Shown in pieces: positions 1-8,206 of a stretch of DNA of 34,491 nt. The stretch spans positions 1 to 34,491 of the forward strand of contig JANLYQ010000123.1 in assembly GCA_031365725.1 (NCBI GenBank), in the 5' to 3' direction. The DNA is from JANLYQ01 sp031365725. GTDB taxonomy: Bacteria; Actinomycetota; Actinomycetes; JACCUZ01. Under the pieces are notes generated by a model. That model ran no database searches. It worked only from the letters and a program-made list of their open reading frames with translations, and was not told the DNA's origin. Each line of letters begins with the position of its first letter. Positions within the stretch are counted from its first letter, which is position 1. A program made the translations under genes and the position numbers.

Positions 1-89
1 GTCTGCCCGTCTGGTCGGTCAGGTCGTGCGTACGTCCTATGGCGGGCGGCCTCTAGGCGGAGCATCCTCGGTGAAGGAGGTGCGCGGCC

Positions 90-473
90 GTGGGCTCAAC
101 CGTGGTCTTGGCAGTCAGCTGCGTCCTCACTGCGCTCGTCGCCGCGGGACTGCTCGGGCACCTCGACTGGCTGGCGCGGGGGCTGGCTCGCGGCTGGCGC
201 CGGCTGCGACCGCAGCCGCAGGTCTCGGCCACCATCTGCGTCGAGCAGCTGTCGGCCGACCTGCGCAGGCTGGCGGCCGGCCTCGAACGAGCGCACCACC
301 AGGACCAGCCGGCAAAGATGGCCCGCCTTGCCGCGGCGTCGCTGGCCTACGACTGGGTGCTGCTCTCGGCGGCCCGGACCCTGGAGGTGCCCGCCCCGGC
401 GGAGGCACCGCTGGACTCGATGGACCGGCTGCAGACCGAGGCGGCACTGGCCGCGTGCGGCCTGGACTGGTAG
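90..473 (+). CDS. Small membrane-anchored hypothetical protein
   Basis: A 127-residue protein of unknown function. The GTG start at 90 is chosen because a strong Shine-Dalgarno (AAGGAGG, about 73-79) lies ten bases upstream. Residues 3-22 form a hydrophobic helix (VVLAVSCVLTALVAAGLLGH) followed by an arginine-rich stretch, so it is probably anchored in the membrane with the rest in the cytoplasm. The remainder is predicted mostly helical and alanine/leucine-rich, with no recognisable catalytic motif. It is followed 62 bases later by the FUSC-like gene on the same strand. That gene has its own candidate promoter, so co-transcription is not certain. I do not recognise the family. Confidence 0.7.
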   Translation: MGSTVVLAVSCVLTALVAAGLLGHLDWLARGLARGWRRLRPQPQVSATICVEQLSADLRRLAAGLERAHHQDQPAKMARLAAASLAYDWVLLSAARTLEVPAPAEAPLDSMDRLQTEAALAACGLDW

Positions 474-523
474 GACCAAGCCCTCGCGTCTCCGCAGCGT
501 CGAGCACGGAGCCCTGGTCCTGG

Positions 524-529
524 CAGAGT
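524..529 (+). promoter_or_regulatory. Candidate -10 box of a leaderless promoter for the FUSC-like gene
   Basis: CAGAGT lies exactly six bases before the GTG at 536, the spacing expected when transcription starts at the start codon. It also supports GTG 536 over GTG 599 as the start. Confidence 0.45.
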
Positions 530-535
530 GGTGCC

Positions 536-1771
536 GTGCGCTGGCCTGCCGCCTTGGTCGCCCGCGACGGCCGGGTCCGGCTGCGCGGCGTCCGCACCGT
601 GAAGTCCACGGTCGCCGCGGTGGCTGCGTTCGCTGCGGCCGCGCCGCTGTCGGACAACCCGCGACCGATCCTCGCTCCGCTGACTGCGCTGCTCGTGGTG
701 CAGCTGACCCTCTACGAGACGGTGCGCACCGGGCTGCGTCGGGTCATCAGCGTGGTGCTCGGTGTGCTCGTCGCGGCCGCACTGTCCGTCGTCGTACCGC
801 TCACGTGGTGGAGCCTCGGCATCGCCGTCGCGGTGTCGCTGGTCATCGGCCGGCTCGCGCGGTTGGGGTCGGAGATCGCGGAGGTGCCGATCAGCGCGAT
901 GCTCGTGCTGGCGGTCGGCGGCTCGGGCACAGCTGGCGAAGGTCGCATCTTCGAGACCATCATCGGCGCGGTCGTCGGCGTCTTGGTCGGTGCTGTCGTG
1001 ACCCCGCCGCTGTACCTGAGGCCGGCCAGTGACGCGGTCCAGGACCTTGCCGTCGCGGTCGCAGAGACACTGCGGCGCATCGCCACCGAGGTGCGCGAGG
1101 AGTACACCGTCGAGCAGACCGCGCACTGGCTGGACGCCGCCCGCGGACTCGGTCGCGACATCCTGCGCACCGACCATGCATTGGGCACGGCGGAGGAAAG
1201 CCTGCGCTACAACCCGCGCGCCATCAGCCGGCCGCACGCTGCTTCCAGCCTGCGGACCGGCCTCGACGGCATCGAGCGGGCCGTGGTGTCGGTGCGCGGT
1301 GTCGCGCGGGCGCTTGCCGATCTCGTGGGTGGTCACGGGGAAGAGACCGTTTACGGACCAGACGTGCGCGAAGCGCTGTCTGACCTGCTGTGCGACGTCG
1401 CCGACGCGGTCGAGGCCTACGGCGCACTGGTGAGTTCGGAGGTCGTGGGACCGGGCCCGCAGGACGAGCGGCTGCGGGAGGCTCTGGCCGCCGCCTGGTC
1501 CGACCGGCACCGGCTGGCCGGGTTGCTCCACCATGAGGACCGCCACGCACGCGACGAGTGGCAGCTGCACGGCGCGCTGACCACCCACGTCGACCAGCTG
1601 TTGCGCGACGTGGACAGCGAGGCACGTGCCGAGCTGCGGCGCAGCTGGCCCGATCGCGAGCCCACCCTGCCGGCGCTGCCGTCGCTGTCACCGGCGTTTC
1701 GCCGGCCAGTACGGACTGCGCGGACGGCGCGGACGGCGCTGGAGCGCATCCGGCGACCGCCAAGGGCCTGA
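536..1771 (+). CDS. FUSC / aromatic acid exporter family membrane protein
   Basis: A 411-residue protein resembling the aromatic-acid-exporter (ArAE, FUSC-like) family: an N-terminal block of membrane helices (about residues 20-165) followed by a long, charged, mostly helical cytoplasmic domain. Visible features are the opening amphipathic segment, LKxT-like VKSTVAAVAAFAAAAPLSDN, helices around LAPLTALLVVQLTLYE and ISVVLGVLVAAALSVVVPL, and GRIFETIIGAVVGVLVGAVV. Family members export small aromatic acids or are uncharacterised; the substrate here is unknown. GTG 536 is preferred because it keeps the amphipathic N-terminus and has a leaderless -10 box; GTG 599 is the alternative. The frame is open much further upstream, but that part is arginine/proline-rich shadow overlapping the first gene. 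The C-terminus carries a short RTA repeat (about 1713-1740). Confidence 0.8.
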   Translation: MRWPAALVARDGRVRLRGVRTVKSTVAAVAAFAAAAPLSDNPRPILAPLTALLVVQLTLYETVRTGLRRVISVVLGVLVAAALSVVVPLTWWSLGIAVAVSLVIGRLARLGSEIAEVPISAMLVLAVGGSGTAGEGRIFETIIGAVVGVLVGAVVTPPLYLRPASDAVQDLAVAVAETLRRIATEVREEYTVEQTAHWLDAARGLGRDILRTDHALGTAEESLRYNPRAISRPHAASSLRTGLDGIERAVVSVRGVARALADLVGGHGEETVYGPDVREALSDLLCDVADAVEAYGALVSSEVVGPGPQDERLREALAAAWSDRHRLAGLLHHEDRHARDEWQLHGALTTHVDQLLRDVDSEARAELRRSWPDREPTLPALPSLSPAFRRPVRTARTARTALERIRRPPRA

Positions 1772-1829
1772 GCGCGCAGGTCAGAAATGCCCCAAGACGC
1801 AACCGGACGGATCACGCAACCGGACGACG

Positions 1830-4085
1830 TCAGTGCTGCTCGGTCGTCGACACCGGCTCCAGCGCCTCGAGCCCGGCGGGCAACGGGTCCGAGTGCAGCA
1901 CCCGCAACCGCTGGGTCGGCCGGGTGAGGGCGACATACAAGTCGTTGGTGCCGCGAGGTGACGCGGCCACGATGTCGGCGGGCTCGATGAGCACCACGGC
2001 ATCGAACTCCAGGCCCTTGACCTCGGCCACAGACAGCACCGACACCGGGCGGTCCAGGGTGCTCGCCCCGGACCCGACGGTCCCTGCGGGCAGCAGGGCG
2101 GCCAGCTCGTCGTGCAGTCTGCTCGCGGTACCGGCTGCGGTGACGACCGCGAGGCGGCCCTCGCCGAGCACACCCATCTCGTGCTGTACGACGGCAGCCA
2201 CCGCCTCCACGTCGCCGCGGCGTACCTGTTGCGCGGTGGGGGGCCAGTCGCCGTCACGCACCGACTCGGGGGTCGGCGCGTCGATGCCCGCTGCGGCCAG
2301 CACCGCCGAGGCGAGCTCCATCACGGCCGTAGGTGTGCGGTAGTTGACGGTCAGCTCGGCGATGCGCCACCGGCCGGGCACATAGGGATCGAGGACCTCG
2401 GCCCAGGACGACGCCCCAGCAGCGGAGCCGACCTGCGCCACGTCCCCGACCAGCGTCATCGACCGGGTGGGGCAGCGACGCATCAGCAGCCGCCAGGTCA
2501 TCGGCGAGAGCTCCTGCGCCTCGTCGACCACCAGGTGACCGAAGGCCCACGATCGGTCGGCGCCGGCGCGCTCGGACACGGAGAGCACGGGTCCCCACTC
2601 GGTGAACCGGTCGGCCAGGGCCTCGGCGGTGAGGCCCATCGAGTTCTCCGTGTTGCCCAGCGCCAGCCGGGCGTTGTCGAGGTCCTCGGCCCTGCGGATC
2701 CGTTCGGCCGCGTCGGCGGCGGCCCGGTCGGAGGAGGTGATGCCTCCGAGCAGCTCTGCGAGCTCGTCGAGCAGCGGCACGTCCGCCACCGTCCACGGCG
2801 ACCCGGCGGAACGGTGCAACAGCTGCCGCTCACGCGGAGTCAGCTCGTCCTCGGCCGCCGCTGTCAGCCGGGCAGGGTCTGCCAGCAGGTCACGCAGCAG
2901 CTGCTGCGGTGCCACCGGCAGCCACGCGAGGTTCAGCTCGCGGCGGACGTCCTTGGACTCGCGCAGGTCCTCGATCAGCCCCTCGCGGTTGTCGGTGCTG
3001 AAGGCGATGCCCAGCGACCCGGCGAGGCGGCGCGCCAGCAGGTCGAGCAGGTCGCGCAGAAAGCCCTCACGGGCCTCGTTGTGCGGCTTGCCGGTGCGCC
3101 GGGCACGCGACCGCGCAGCCGCGACGTCGCCCGTGGTGAGGCTGAGCCGGTGGCTGCCGACGGCCAGCACCCGCGCCCCGTGGGGCACCCGCTGCCGGGC
3201 CCGCACCGCGCGCGCCAGCACCCGGGCCATCCGCAGGTCGCCCTTGACCGCGGCCACCTCGGGGTCTGTCTCGACCACGCCGGTCACGCCGGGGAAGAGG
3301 TCGGCCGGGGTGGCGAGCACCACACCGGTCTCACCGAGGGACGGCAGCACCTGCTCGATGTAGCGCAGGAACACGGCGTTGGGTCCGACCAGCAGCACTC
3401 CGCTGCGCATCAGCCGGTCCCGGTGGGTGTAGAGCAGGTACGCCGCCCGGTGCAGCGCGACCGCGGTCTTGCCGGTGCCGGGACCGCCCTGGACGACGAG
3501 CGGACCGGCCAGCTCGCTGCGGATCACGGTGTCCTGCTCGGCCTGGATCGTCGCGACGATGTCGCCCATCCGCCCGGTACGGTGCGCGGTCACCGCTGCC
3601 AGCAGGGCGCCCTCGCCGGTGAGCGAGCCGCGAGCCTGGGCGTCGAGGGAGTCCAGGTCGAGAGCCTCGTCCTCGACCCCGGTCACCCGTCGGCCACGCG
3701 TCGCCAGGTGTCGCCGACGGACGACCTCGCCGGGGGAGGCCGCAGTGGCCTGGTAGAACTCCCGCGCAGCCGGTGCCCGCCAGTCGACGAGCAGCTGGTC
3801 CTGGGCCTCGTCGGCCAGCCCGAGCCGGCCGATGTAGCGCCGGTCGCCACCGCGCAGGTCGACCCGGCCGAAGGCGAGCCGGTCCTCGACGGCCTCGAGC
3901 TGGGCCAGCCGCAGCTCGTGCAAGGTGGCGAACGAGTCGCGTTCGGAGCGGTTCTGGTGGGTGCCCACCGGCCCCGCCCGCCGTACGGCGGTCAACTCAG
4001 CCCGCGTGCGCACGCGGAGGTCGTCGAGCCGGGCGTAGAGCCGGTCCACGTAGGACTGCTCGGCGACGACTTCGTCGTTGCTCAC
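1830..4085 (-). CDS. helR: HelD/HelR-type RNA polymerase recycling ATPase (UvrD-like superfamily 1)
   Basis: A 751-residue superfamily-1 helicase-like protein of the HelD/HelR group. These proteins are not DNA helicases: they insert arms into RNA polymerase and use ATP to release stalled or drug-bound enzyme. Seen here: an N-terminal charged coiled coil (residues 1-70), the HelD-typical YIGRLGLADE...LLVDWRAPAA segment (84-106), Walker A GGPGTGKT (200-207), a Walker B/DEAQ motif (VVDEAQELSPMTWR), a GD-AQ motif (LVGDVAQVG), and C-terminal helicase motifs KGLEFDAVVLIEP and YVALTRP. Start GTG 4085 is chosen for its purine-rich SD (AGAGGGGG at 4098-4105); an in-frame ATG at 4160 would run into the divergent promoter region. 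In Streptomyces, HelR gives rifamycin tolerance. Which subtype this is cannot be settled by eye. Confidence 0.85.
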   Translation of the reverse strand: MSNDEVVAEQSYVDRLYARLDDLRVRTRAELTAVRRAGPVGTHQNRSERDSFATLHELRLAQLEAVEDRLAFGRVDLRGGDRRYIGRLGLADEAQDQLLVDWRAPAAREFYQATAASPGEVVRRRHLATRGRRVTGVEDEALDLDSLDAQARGSLTGEGALLAAVTAHRTGRMGDIVATIQAEQDTVIRSELAGPLVVQGGPGTGKTAVALHRAAYLLYTHRDRLMRSGVLLVGPNAVFLRYIEQVLPSLGETGVVLATPADLFPGVTGVVETDPEVAAVKGDLRMARVLARAVRARQRVPHGARVLAVGSHRLSLTTGDVAAARSRARRTGKPHNEAREGFLRDLLDLLARRLAGSLGIAFSTDNREGLIEDLRESKDVRRELNLAWLPVAPQQLLRDLLADPARLTAAAEDELTPRERQLLHRSAGSPWTVADVPLLDELAELLGGITSSDRAAADAAERIRRAEDLDNARLALGNTENSMGLTAEALADRFTEWGPVLSVSERAGADRSWAFGHLVVDEAQELSPMTWRLLMRRCPTRSMTLVGDVAQVGSAAGASSWAEVLDPYVPGRWRIAELTVNYRTPTAVMELASAVLAAAGIDAPTPESVRDGDWPPTAQQVRRGDVEAVAAVVQHEMGVLGEGRLAVVTAAGTASRLHDELAALLPAGTVGSGASTLDRPVSVLSVAEVKGLEFDAVVLIEPADIVAASPRGTNDLYVALTRPTQRLRVLHSDPLPAGLEALEPVSTTEQH

Positions 4086-4179
4086 CTGTGCGGTCGACCC
4101 CCTCTGATGCGGCCAGCCATCATGCCCCACCTCGGGCCGCGATGGTTGCGCCGGGTCCACCGGTGGCAGACTCCGCGCC
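4086..4179. promoter_or_regulatory. Divergent promoter region between helR and an aldo/keto reductase
   Basis: These 94 bases separate two divergent starts. They hold the helR ribosome site and, on the plus strand, CAGACT (4167-4172) seven bases before GTG 4180, a plausible leaderless -10. I looked for the 19-base rifamycin-associated palindrome known upstream of helR in Streptomyces and did not see it. Confidence 0.5.
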
Positions 4180-5226
4180 GTGACGACACCCCCGGCCTAT
4201 GCCGCCGCCCACGACCGCTACGACGTGCTGCCCTACCGCCGGTGCGGGCGCAGCGGCCTGCAGCTGCCGGCCGTGTCGCTCGGGTTGTGGCACAACTTCG
4301 GCGACGACAAGCCTCTGGAGACCCAGCGGGCAATCCTGCGGCGCGCCTTCGACCGCGGCGTCACGCACATCGACCTGGCCAACAACTACGGGCCGCCCTA
4401 CGGCTCGGCCGAGGCCAACTTCGGCACGATCTTCGCCCAGGACCTCAAGCCGTTCCGCGACGAGCTCGTCATCTCGACGAAGGCGGGTTACGACATGTGG
4501 CCGGGTCCTTACGGCGACGGGGGTTCGCGCAAGTACCTGCTCGGCAGCCTCGACCAGTCCCTGGCCCGGATGGGCCTGGACCACGTCGACATCTTCTACT
4601 CCCACCGCACCGACCCCGAGACCCCGCTCGAGGAGACGATGGGCGCGCTGGACACGGCCGTCCGCTCCGGTCGGGCGACGTACGCCGGCATCTCGTCGTA
4701 CTCCCCGGAACGCACCCGTGAGGCGATCGCCATCCTGCGCGCGATGGGCACGCCGCTGCTGATCCACCAGCCGTCGTACTCGATGCTCAACCGCTGGGTT
4801 GAGGACGGCGACCCGTCGCTGCTCGACGTGCTCGGCGAGGAGGGCGTGGGGTGCATCGCGTTCTCCCCGCTCGCCCAGGGAATGCTGACCGACCGCTATC
4901 TGGACGGCATCCCCGAGGGCTCGCGAGCGTCGCAGGGCAAGTCGCTGGACCCGGGGCTGCTCAGCGACGAGAGCCTCACCCACGTGCGGGCGCTCAACGA
5001 CATGGCCGAGCAGCGCGGGCAGTCGCTGGCGCAGATGGCGCTGGCCTGGCTGCTGCGCGACACCAGGGTCACCTCGGTCCTGATCGGCGCCAGCAGTGTC
5101 GCCCAGCTCGACGCCAACCTCGACGCCATGTCGCACCTGGAGTTCAGCGCCGACGACCTTGCTCAGATCGACCAGCACGCGGTCGAGGCCGGCATCAACC
5201 TCTGGTCGGCCTCCAGCGCCACCTGA
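4180..5226 (+). CDS. Aldo/keto reductase, YghZ/GpR (L-glyceraldehyde 3-phosphate reductase) type
   Basis: A 348-residue NADPH-dependent aldo/keto reductase with a (beta/alpha)8 barrel. The catalytic tetrad is visible: Asp65 (THIDLANNYG), Tyr70, Lys101 (STKAGY) and His142 (FYSHRTD). The sequences LANNYGPPYGSAE, STKAGYDMWPGPYG and GSRKYLLGSLDQSLARMGLDHVDIFYSH are typical of the YghZ/AKR14 group, whose E. coli member reduces L-glyceraldehyde 3-phosphate and methylglyoxal. The C-terminus GASSVAQLDANL is the usual NADPH 2'-phosphate binding region. GTG 4180 is supported by a candidate -10 box seven bases upstream. It stands alone between the helR promoter and a small unknown gene, so the physiological substrate is open; detoxification of reactive aldehydes is the reasonable guess. 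Confidence 0.9.
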   Translation: MTTPPAYAAAHDRYDVLPYRRCGRSGLQLPAVSLGLWHNFGDDKPLETQRAILRRAFDRGVTHIDLANNYGPPYGSAEANFGTIFAQDLKPFRDELVISTKAGYDMWPGPYGDGGSRKYLLGSLDQSLARMGLDHVDIFYSHRTDPETPLEETMGALDTAVRSGRATYAGISSYSPERTREAIAILRAMGTPLLIHQPSYSMLNRWVEDGDPSLLDVLGEEGVGCIAFSPLAQGMLTDRYLDGIPEGSRASQGKSLDPGLLSDESLTHVRALNDMAEQRGQSLAQMALAWLLRDTRVTSVLIGASSVAQLDANLDAMSHLEFSADDLAQIDQHAVEAGINLWSASSAT

Positions 5227-5293
5227 GCGACCTCACAGCCGGACCACCGACACCCGCACAGTCGGGTCACCGGCAATGCCCAGTCCAGCCGTC

Positions 5294-5299
5294 TAACGT
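5294..5299 (+). promoter_or_regulatory. Leaderless -10 box
   Basis: TAACGT matches TANNNT and ends six bases before ATG 5306. No Shine-Dalgarno competes with it apart from a short GAGGG directly abutting the start codon. Confidence 0.6.
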
Positions 5300-5305
5300 T
5301 GAGGG

Positions 5306-5680
5306 ATGGACGAGGGACGTGCCCAGCGAGTCGTCGACGCCCTGCGCGAGCGCGGGGTCGACGCCCGCATGGAGAAGGCCGGTGTCTACCAGTTCGGCAT
5401 CTCGGTGGTGGTTCATGGAGGACGTACGGCGGTGTGGGACAGCGACGGCACGGCCGGCCTCGAGGCGCAGGTCATGCGCGACGGGATGCTGGTCGGCTTC
5501 GTGCCCCAGATCGAGGGCTCCGAGGACTTCGACGACGCGCAGGTGATCGACGCGATCGTGCGCACCGACTACGACCAGCCGGTGGCGACCCGGCGCCCAA
5601 CCGCTCCACCTCCCGCGCCGCCGCTGCCCCGCGACGGCGGGGTCTTCCGCCGGTTCCTCGGCGGTTTCCGCCATGGCTAG
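5306..5680 (+). CDS. Hypothetical protein with proline-rich tail
   Basis: A 124-residue soluble protein I do not recognise. The first ~90 residues form a compact alpha/beta-looking domain (RVVDALRERGVDARMEKAG, YQFGISVVVHGGRTAVWDSDG, DGMLVGFVPQIEGSEDF, VIDAIVRTDY). This is followed by a proline-rich linker (PTAPPPAPPLP) and a basic, phenylalanine-rich end (GGVFRRFLGGFRHG). The alternation of strand and helix is typical of small actinobacterial proteins of unknown function. Start ATG 5306 is supported by the TAACGT box. The TAG stop overlaps the TAG stop of the opposing MFS gene at a shared CTAG palindrome, so the two genes converge without any spacer. Confidence 0.7.
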   Translation: MDEGRAQRVVDALRERGVDARMEKAGVYQFGISVVVHGGRTAVWDSDGTAGLEAQVMRDGMLVGFVPQIEGSEDFDDAQVIDAIVRTDYDQPVATRRPTAPPPAPPLPRDGGVFRRFLGGFRHG

Positions 5681-6978
5681 GGGGCCTGTTCGCTGCGCAC
5701 CCGACGCTCCCGGACTGCGTGCTCGTCGGTGCGGTCGTCATAGGTCCAGAAGCCGTGCAGCCAGGTCGCCGTGGCCGCAACGCCGACGACACACAGGACC
5801 CCGCCGCTGACGATCGAGGCCCGCACCGAGGTGGCGTCGGCGACCAGCCCGGACCGGGCCTGGCCGCCGAGCGGACCGACCGAGTAGGACAGCATCTCGA
5901 TCCCGGCCAGCCGGCCGCGTTTGTCGTCGGGGATCGTCTGGTGCCAGATGGTCTGCCGGAACATCCCGCTCACCATGTCCGCACTGCCGGCGACGACGAG
6001 GAACACCAACGCGATCCACACCTTCGGCGCCAACCCGGCGAACGCGATCGCAGCACCCCAGCACATCGACGCGACCACGACCGCGCGCCCGTGGTGGTGG
6101 AAGCGACTCATCCAGCCGCTGGTCACCGTGGCCAGCAGGGCGCCGACGCCGTCGGCGGTGTAGAGCAGGCCGAGCATCCCCGGCCGGTGGAACACGTCCT
6201 GCGCGAAGGCGGGGAACAGCACGATCGGCATCGCCATGAACATCGCCACCATGTCGATGACGTAGGTCCCGAGCAGATCCCGGCGGCCCACGGCATAGCG
6301 GATGCCTTCGACGATGCCGGCCAGACTCGGCGGCGTGCTGCGGTCGGTCGGCGGATAGCTGCCGAGGGCGACGTAGAGCATCGTGGCGACGACCAGCCCG
6401 GTGACGTCGACGGCGTAGCCCCACGCGACCCCGACGGTGGCGACCAGCAACCCACCCGCGGCCGGGCCGAGCAACGTCCCCGCTTGCATGCCGAGCGAGG
6501 ACAGCGCCACCGCGGCCGGCAGTTCGTCGTGACGCACCGTGCGCGGCAGCAGCGCCTCGCGACTGGGGCGCCCCAGTGACTGCGCGACGGAGAGCAGCGC
6601 CCCGACGATGTAGATGACCGAGACGCGGGGGTGAGCGATGACGGCGTTCCCCAGCAGTACCCCGGTCAGGACTGCCTGTGCCGCACCGGTCATCACCAGC
6701 ATCCGACGGCGGTCGACGTGGTCGGCCAGCGCACCGCCGTACAAGCCGAAAACGACCAGCGGCACCAGCTCGACGATGCCCATCGCGCCGACCGCGAAGT
6801 TCGAATGAGTGAGTCGGTAGAGCTGGTAGGGCAGCGCGACATAGCTGACCATCCCGCCGACGTAGAACACCGTGCCGGCCCAGAACAGCAATCGGAAGTC
6901 ACGCGAGCTGCGCAGCGGCGTGAGGTCCATCCGCAGCCCCGCCAACCGGGTGCGTGCGGAGGCGAGGGCGCCGATCAC
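5677..6978 (-). CDS. MFS transporter, EntS-like
   Basis: A 433-residue major facilitator with about 12 membrane helices, resembling the enterobactin-exporter (EntS)/MFS_3 group. Seen: TPLRSSRDFRLLFWAG at the N-terminus (typical of this group), the loop 2-3 motif GGALADHVDRRRMLV, DVTGLVVATMLYVALGSYPP, and the central repeat HHHGRAVVVASMCWG. The substrate cannot be read from sequence; relatives export siderophores, macrolides or other small molecules. GTG 6978 is used as start; ATG 6930 (MDLTPLR) is a reasonable alternative, and neither has a convincing SD or -10 box. It lies 50 bases downstream of the propeller gene on the same strand and may be co-transcribed. Its 3' end overlaps the stop codon of the convergent gene. 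Confidence 0.85.
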   Translation of the reverse strand: MIGALASARTRLAGLRMDLTPLRSSRDFRLLFWAGTVFYVGGMVSYVALPYQLYRLTHSNFAVGAMGIVELVPLVVFGLYGGALADHVDRRRMLVMTGAAQAVLTGVLLGNAVIAHPRVSVIYIVGALLSVAQSLGRPSREALLPRTVRHDELPAAVALSSLGMQAGTLLGPAAGGLLVATVGVAWGYAVDVTGLVVATMLYVALGSYPPTDRSTPPSLAGIVEGIRYAVGRRDLLGTYVIDMVAMFMAMPIVLFPAFAQDVFHRPGMLGLLYTADGVGALLATVTSGWMSRFHHHGRAVVVASMCWGAAIAFAGLAPKVWIALVFLVVAGSADMVSGMFRQTIWHQTIPDDKRGRLAGIEMLSYSVGPLGGQARSGLVADATSVRASIVSGGVLCVVGVAATATWLHGFWTYDDRTDEHAVRERRVRSEQAP

Positions 6979-7028
6979 TTCGTCAGCGGACGGGACTCGT
7001 CGTGGGGGTGCGCGTCACGGTGGCGAGG

Positions 7029-8141
7029 CTAGCGAGGGGGAAACGACCATTCCAGCCGATTGTCGCCGAGCGTTCCTGGGACCAGAGCCGACACCCGCTC
7101 CAACGTCCCGCCGTCGGGGAGGTCGGCGGCGAGGGTGAAGCGCACCGCGGACGAACGCCCGTTGCGCCAGGTGGTCAGCAGCACGGCCTTGTCGCTCTCC
7201 CACGACCAGTCACCGAAGTAGCCCGTCGTGCGAAACGTGGCGCGCACCACCGAGGTGTCGGCGTCGCGCACCTGGAGCAGCCCCGGCCCCGGGCCGTCAG
7301 CGGAGAGCTGGGTCGTCAGCATCAGCGCACCGGAGGGCGAGAGTCTGACCGGCACGTCCGCACAGCTGTGCCACAGCACCCGAGCCGCGTCGGAGAGCCG
7401 GGTCCAGTCGACGCAGACACCGCCCGGCCCGGCCGGGTCGTCGACGAGGGTCACCGCTCGGTCCAGGAAGACATCGGCGCGGATGAGCTGGCGGCTGCCG
7501 GCACTGCGGGGGGCCGTCGTGACCGCGCCATCACCGGGGTCCCAGTAGACCGTGCGGGTCGGTCGGGTGCCGCTGAGCAGCAGCCGACGATGGAAGTCCA
7601 GGGCGAGCAGCTGCCCGTGGAACCGGTGGGCGCCCACGGACCGGCCGTCGCGGACCCGCAGCACCGTCGCGCGGGTGGTGGCGGAGCCGGGGGCCAGGTA
7701 GGCGACCCGCCGACCGTCCGCCGAGAGGATCGGCAGGCCACCGTCAGCACTGCCCGAACCGAGACGACGGAGCCGCGCGGGCCGGCCGTCGCGGTCGATC
7801 CGCCACAGCGCCCGGTCCGTGCCGCTGGTGCTGGTCACGAGCACGACGTAGCCCGTCCCCGAGCGACCCAGCAGCAGCAAGGAACCGGCCAGCCCGGTGC
7901 GCAACCTGCGCCGGCCGTCGACCACCGTTCCCGCCTCGACGTGCAACGACGTCGGTGCAGGCGAGCGCGGCAAAGTGCCCGGCACGACCTGCAGCCCGGT
8001 CGGATAGCCATCGGCGGCTGTCCTCGAGCGGGCAGCGGCCGAGGGCCCGGCGATGGCGAGGGCAAGTCCGAGGCCCAGGCCCAACGCCAGCAGCGCGACG
8101 ATCGGTGCCGCCGTCGGTGGGCGGTGACCGGGTGCGGGCAT
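7029..8141 (-). CDS. Secreted/anchored beta-propeller-like protein (TolB/WD40-like)
   Basis: A 370-residue protein with an N-terminal hydrophobic signal or anchor (PIVALLALGLGLGLALAIAGPSAAA, beginning near residue 13) and then repeated beta-rich blocks of the sort seen in WD40-like or TolB-like propellers: ALWRIDRDGRPARL, GLPILSADGRRVAYLAP, TVLRVRDGR, VYWDPGDGAV, PVRLSPSGALMLTTQ. No catalytic motif is visible. Function is unknown; an extracytoplasmic binding or sensing role is an inference from the fold. ATG 8141 is chosen over ATG 8159 because CATGCT (8148-8153) lies exactly six bases upstream, as for a leaderless mRNA. It is divergent from the secreted amidase gene. Confidence 0.7.
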   Translation of the reverse strand: MPAPGHRPPTAAPIVALLALGLGLGLALAIAGPSAAARSRTAADGYPTGLQVVPGTLPRSPAPTSLHVEAGTVVDGRRRLRTGLAGSLLLLGRSGTGYVVLVTSTSGTDRALWRIDRDGRPARLRRLGSGSADGGLPILSADGRRVAYLAPGSATTRATVLRVRDGRSVGAHRFHGQLLALDFHRRLLLSGTRPTRTVYWDPGDGAVTTAPRSAGSRQLIRADVFLDRAVTLVDDPAGPGGVCVDWTRLSDAARVLWHSCADVPVRLSPSGALMLTTQLSADGPGPGLLQVRDADTSVVRATFRTTGYFGDWSWESDKAVLLTTWRNGRSSAVRFTLAADLPDGGTLERVSALVPGTLGDNRLEWSFPPR

Positions 8142-8147
8142 GACGCG

Positions 8148-8153
8148 AGCATG
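8148..8153 (-). promoter_or_regulatory. Candidate leaderless -10 box for the propeller gene
   Basis: On the minus strand, CATGCT is followed by six bases and ATG (8141). It is a one-base variant of TANNNT. Confidence 0.4.
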
Positions 8154-8194
8154 CCGCACTCGTCCCGCTCGACGCCACGACCGTCACCATGGGG

Positions 8195-8200
8195 CATGGT
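8195..8200 (+). promoter_or_regulatory. Candidate leaderless -10 box for the amidase gene
   Basis: CATGGT is followed by six bases (a G run and A) and GTG 8207. The G run may also act as a weak ribosome site, which would be consistent with a slightly upstream start. Confidence 0.4.
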
Positions 8201-8206
8201 GGGGGA

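Noticed and set aside
26..535. N-terminal extension of the FUSC-like frame
   Set aside because: Low-complexity Arg/Ala/Gly sequence overlapping the well-supported gene at 90-473 in another frame.
4086..4179. Rifamycin-associated element upstream of helR
   Set aside because: No matching palindrome in the intergenic region.
2112..4721. A very long plus-strand open frame (869 codons) antisense to helR
   Set aside because: It is Arg/Gly/His-rich without any domain and arises from GC-skewed codon use of helR on the other strand. Many similar frames occur opposite other genes.
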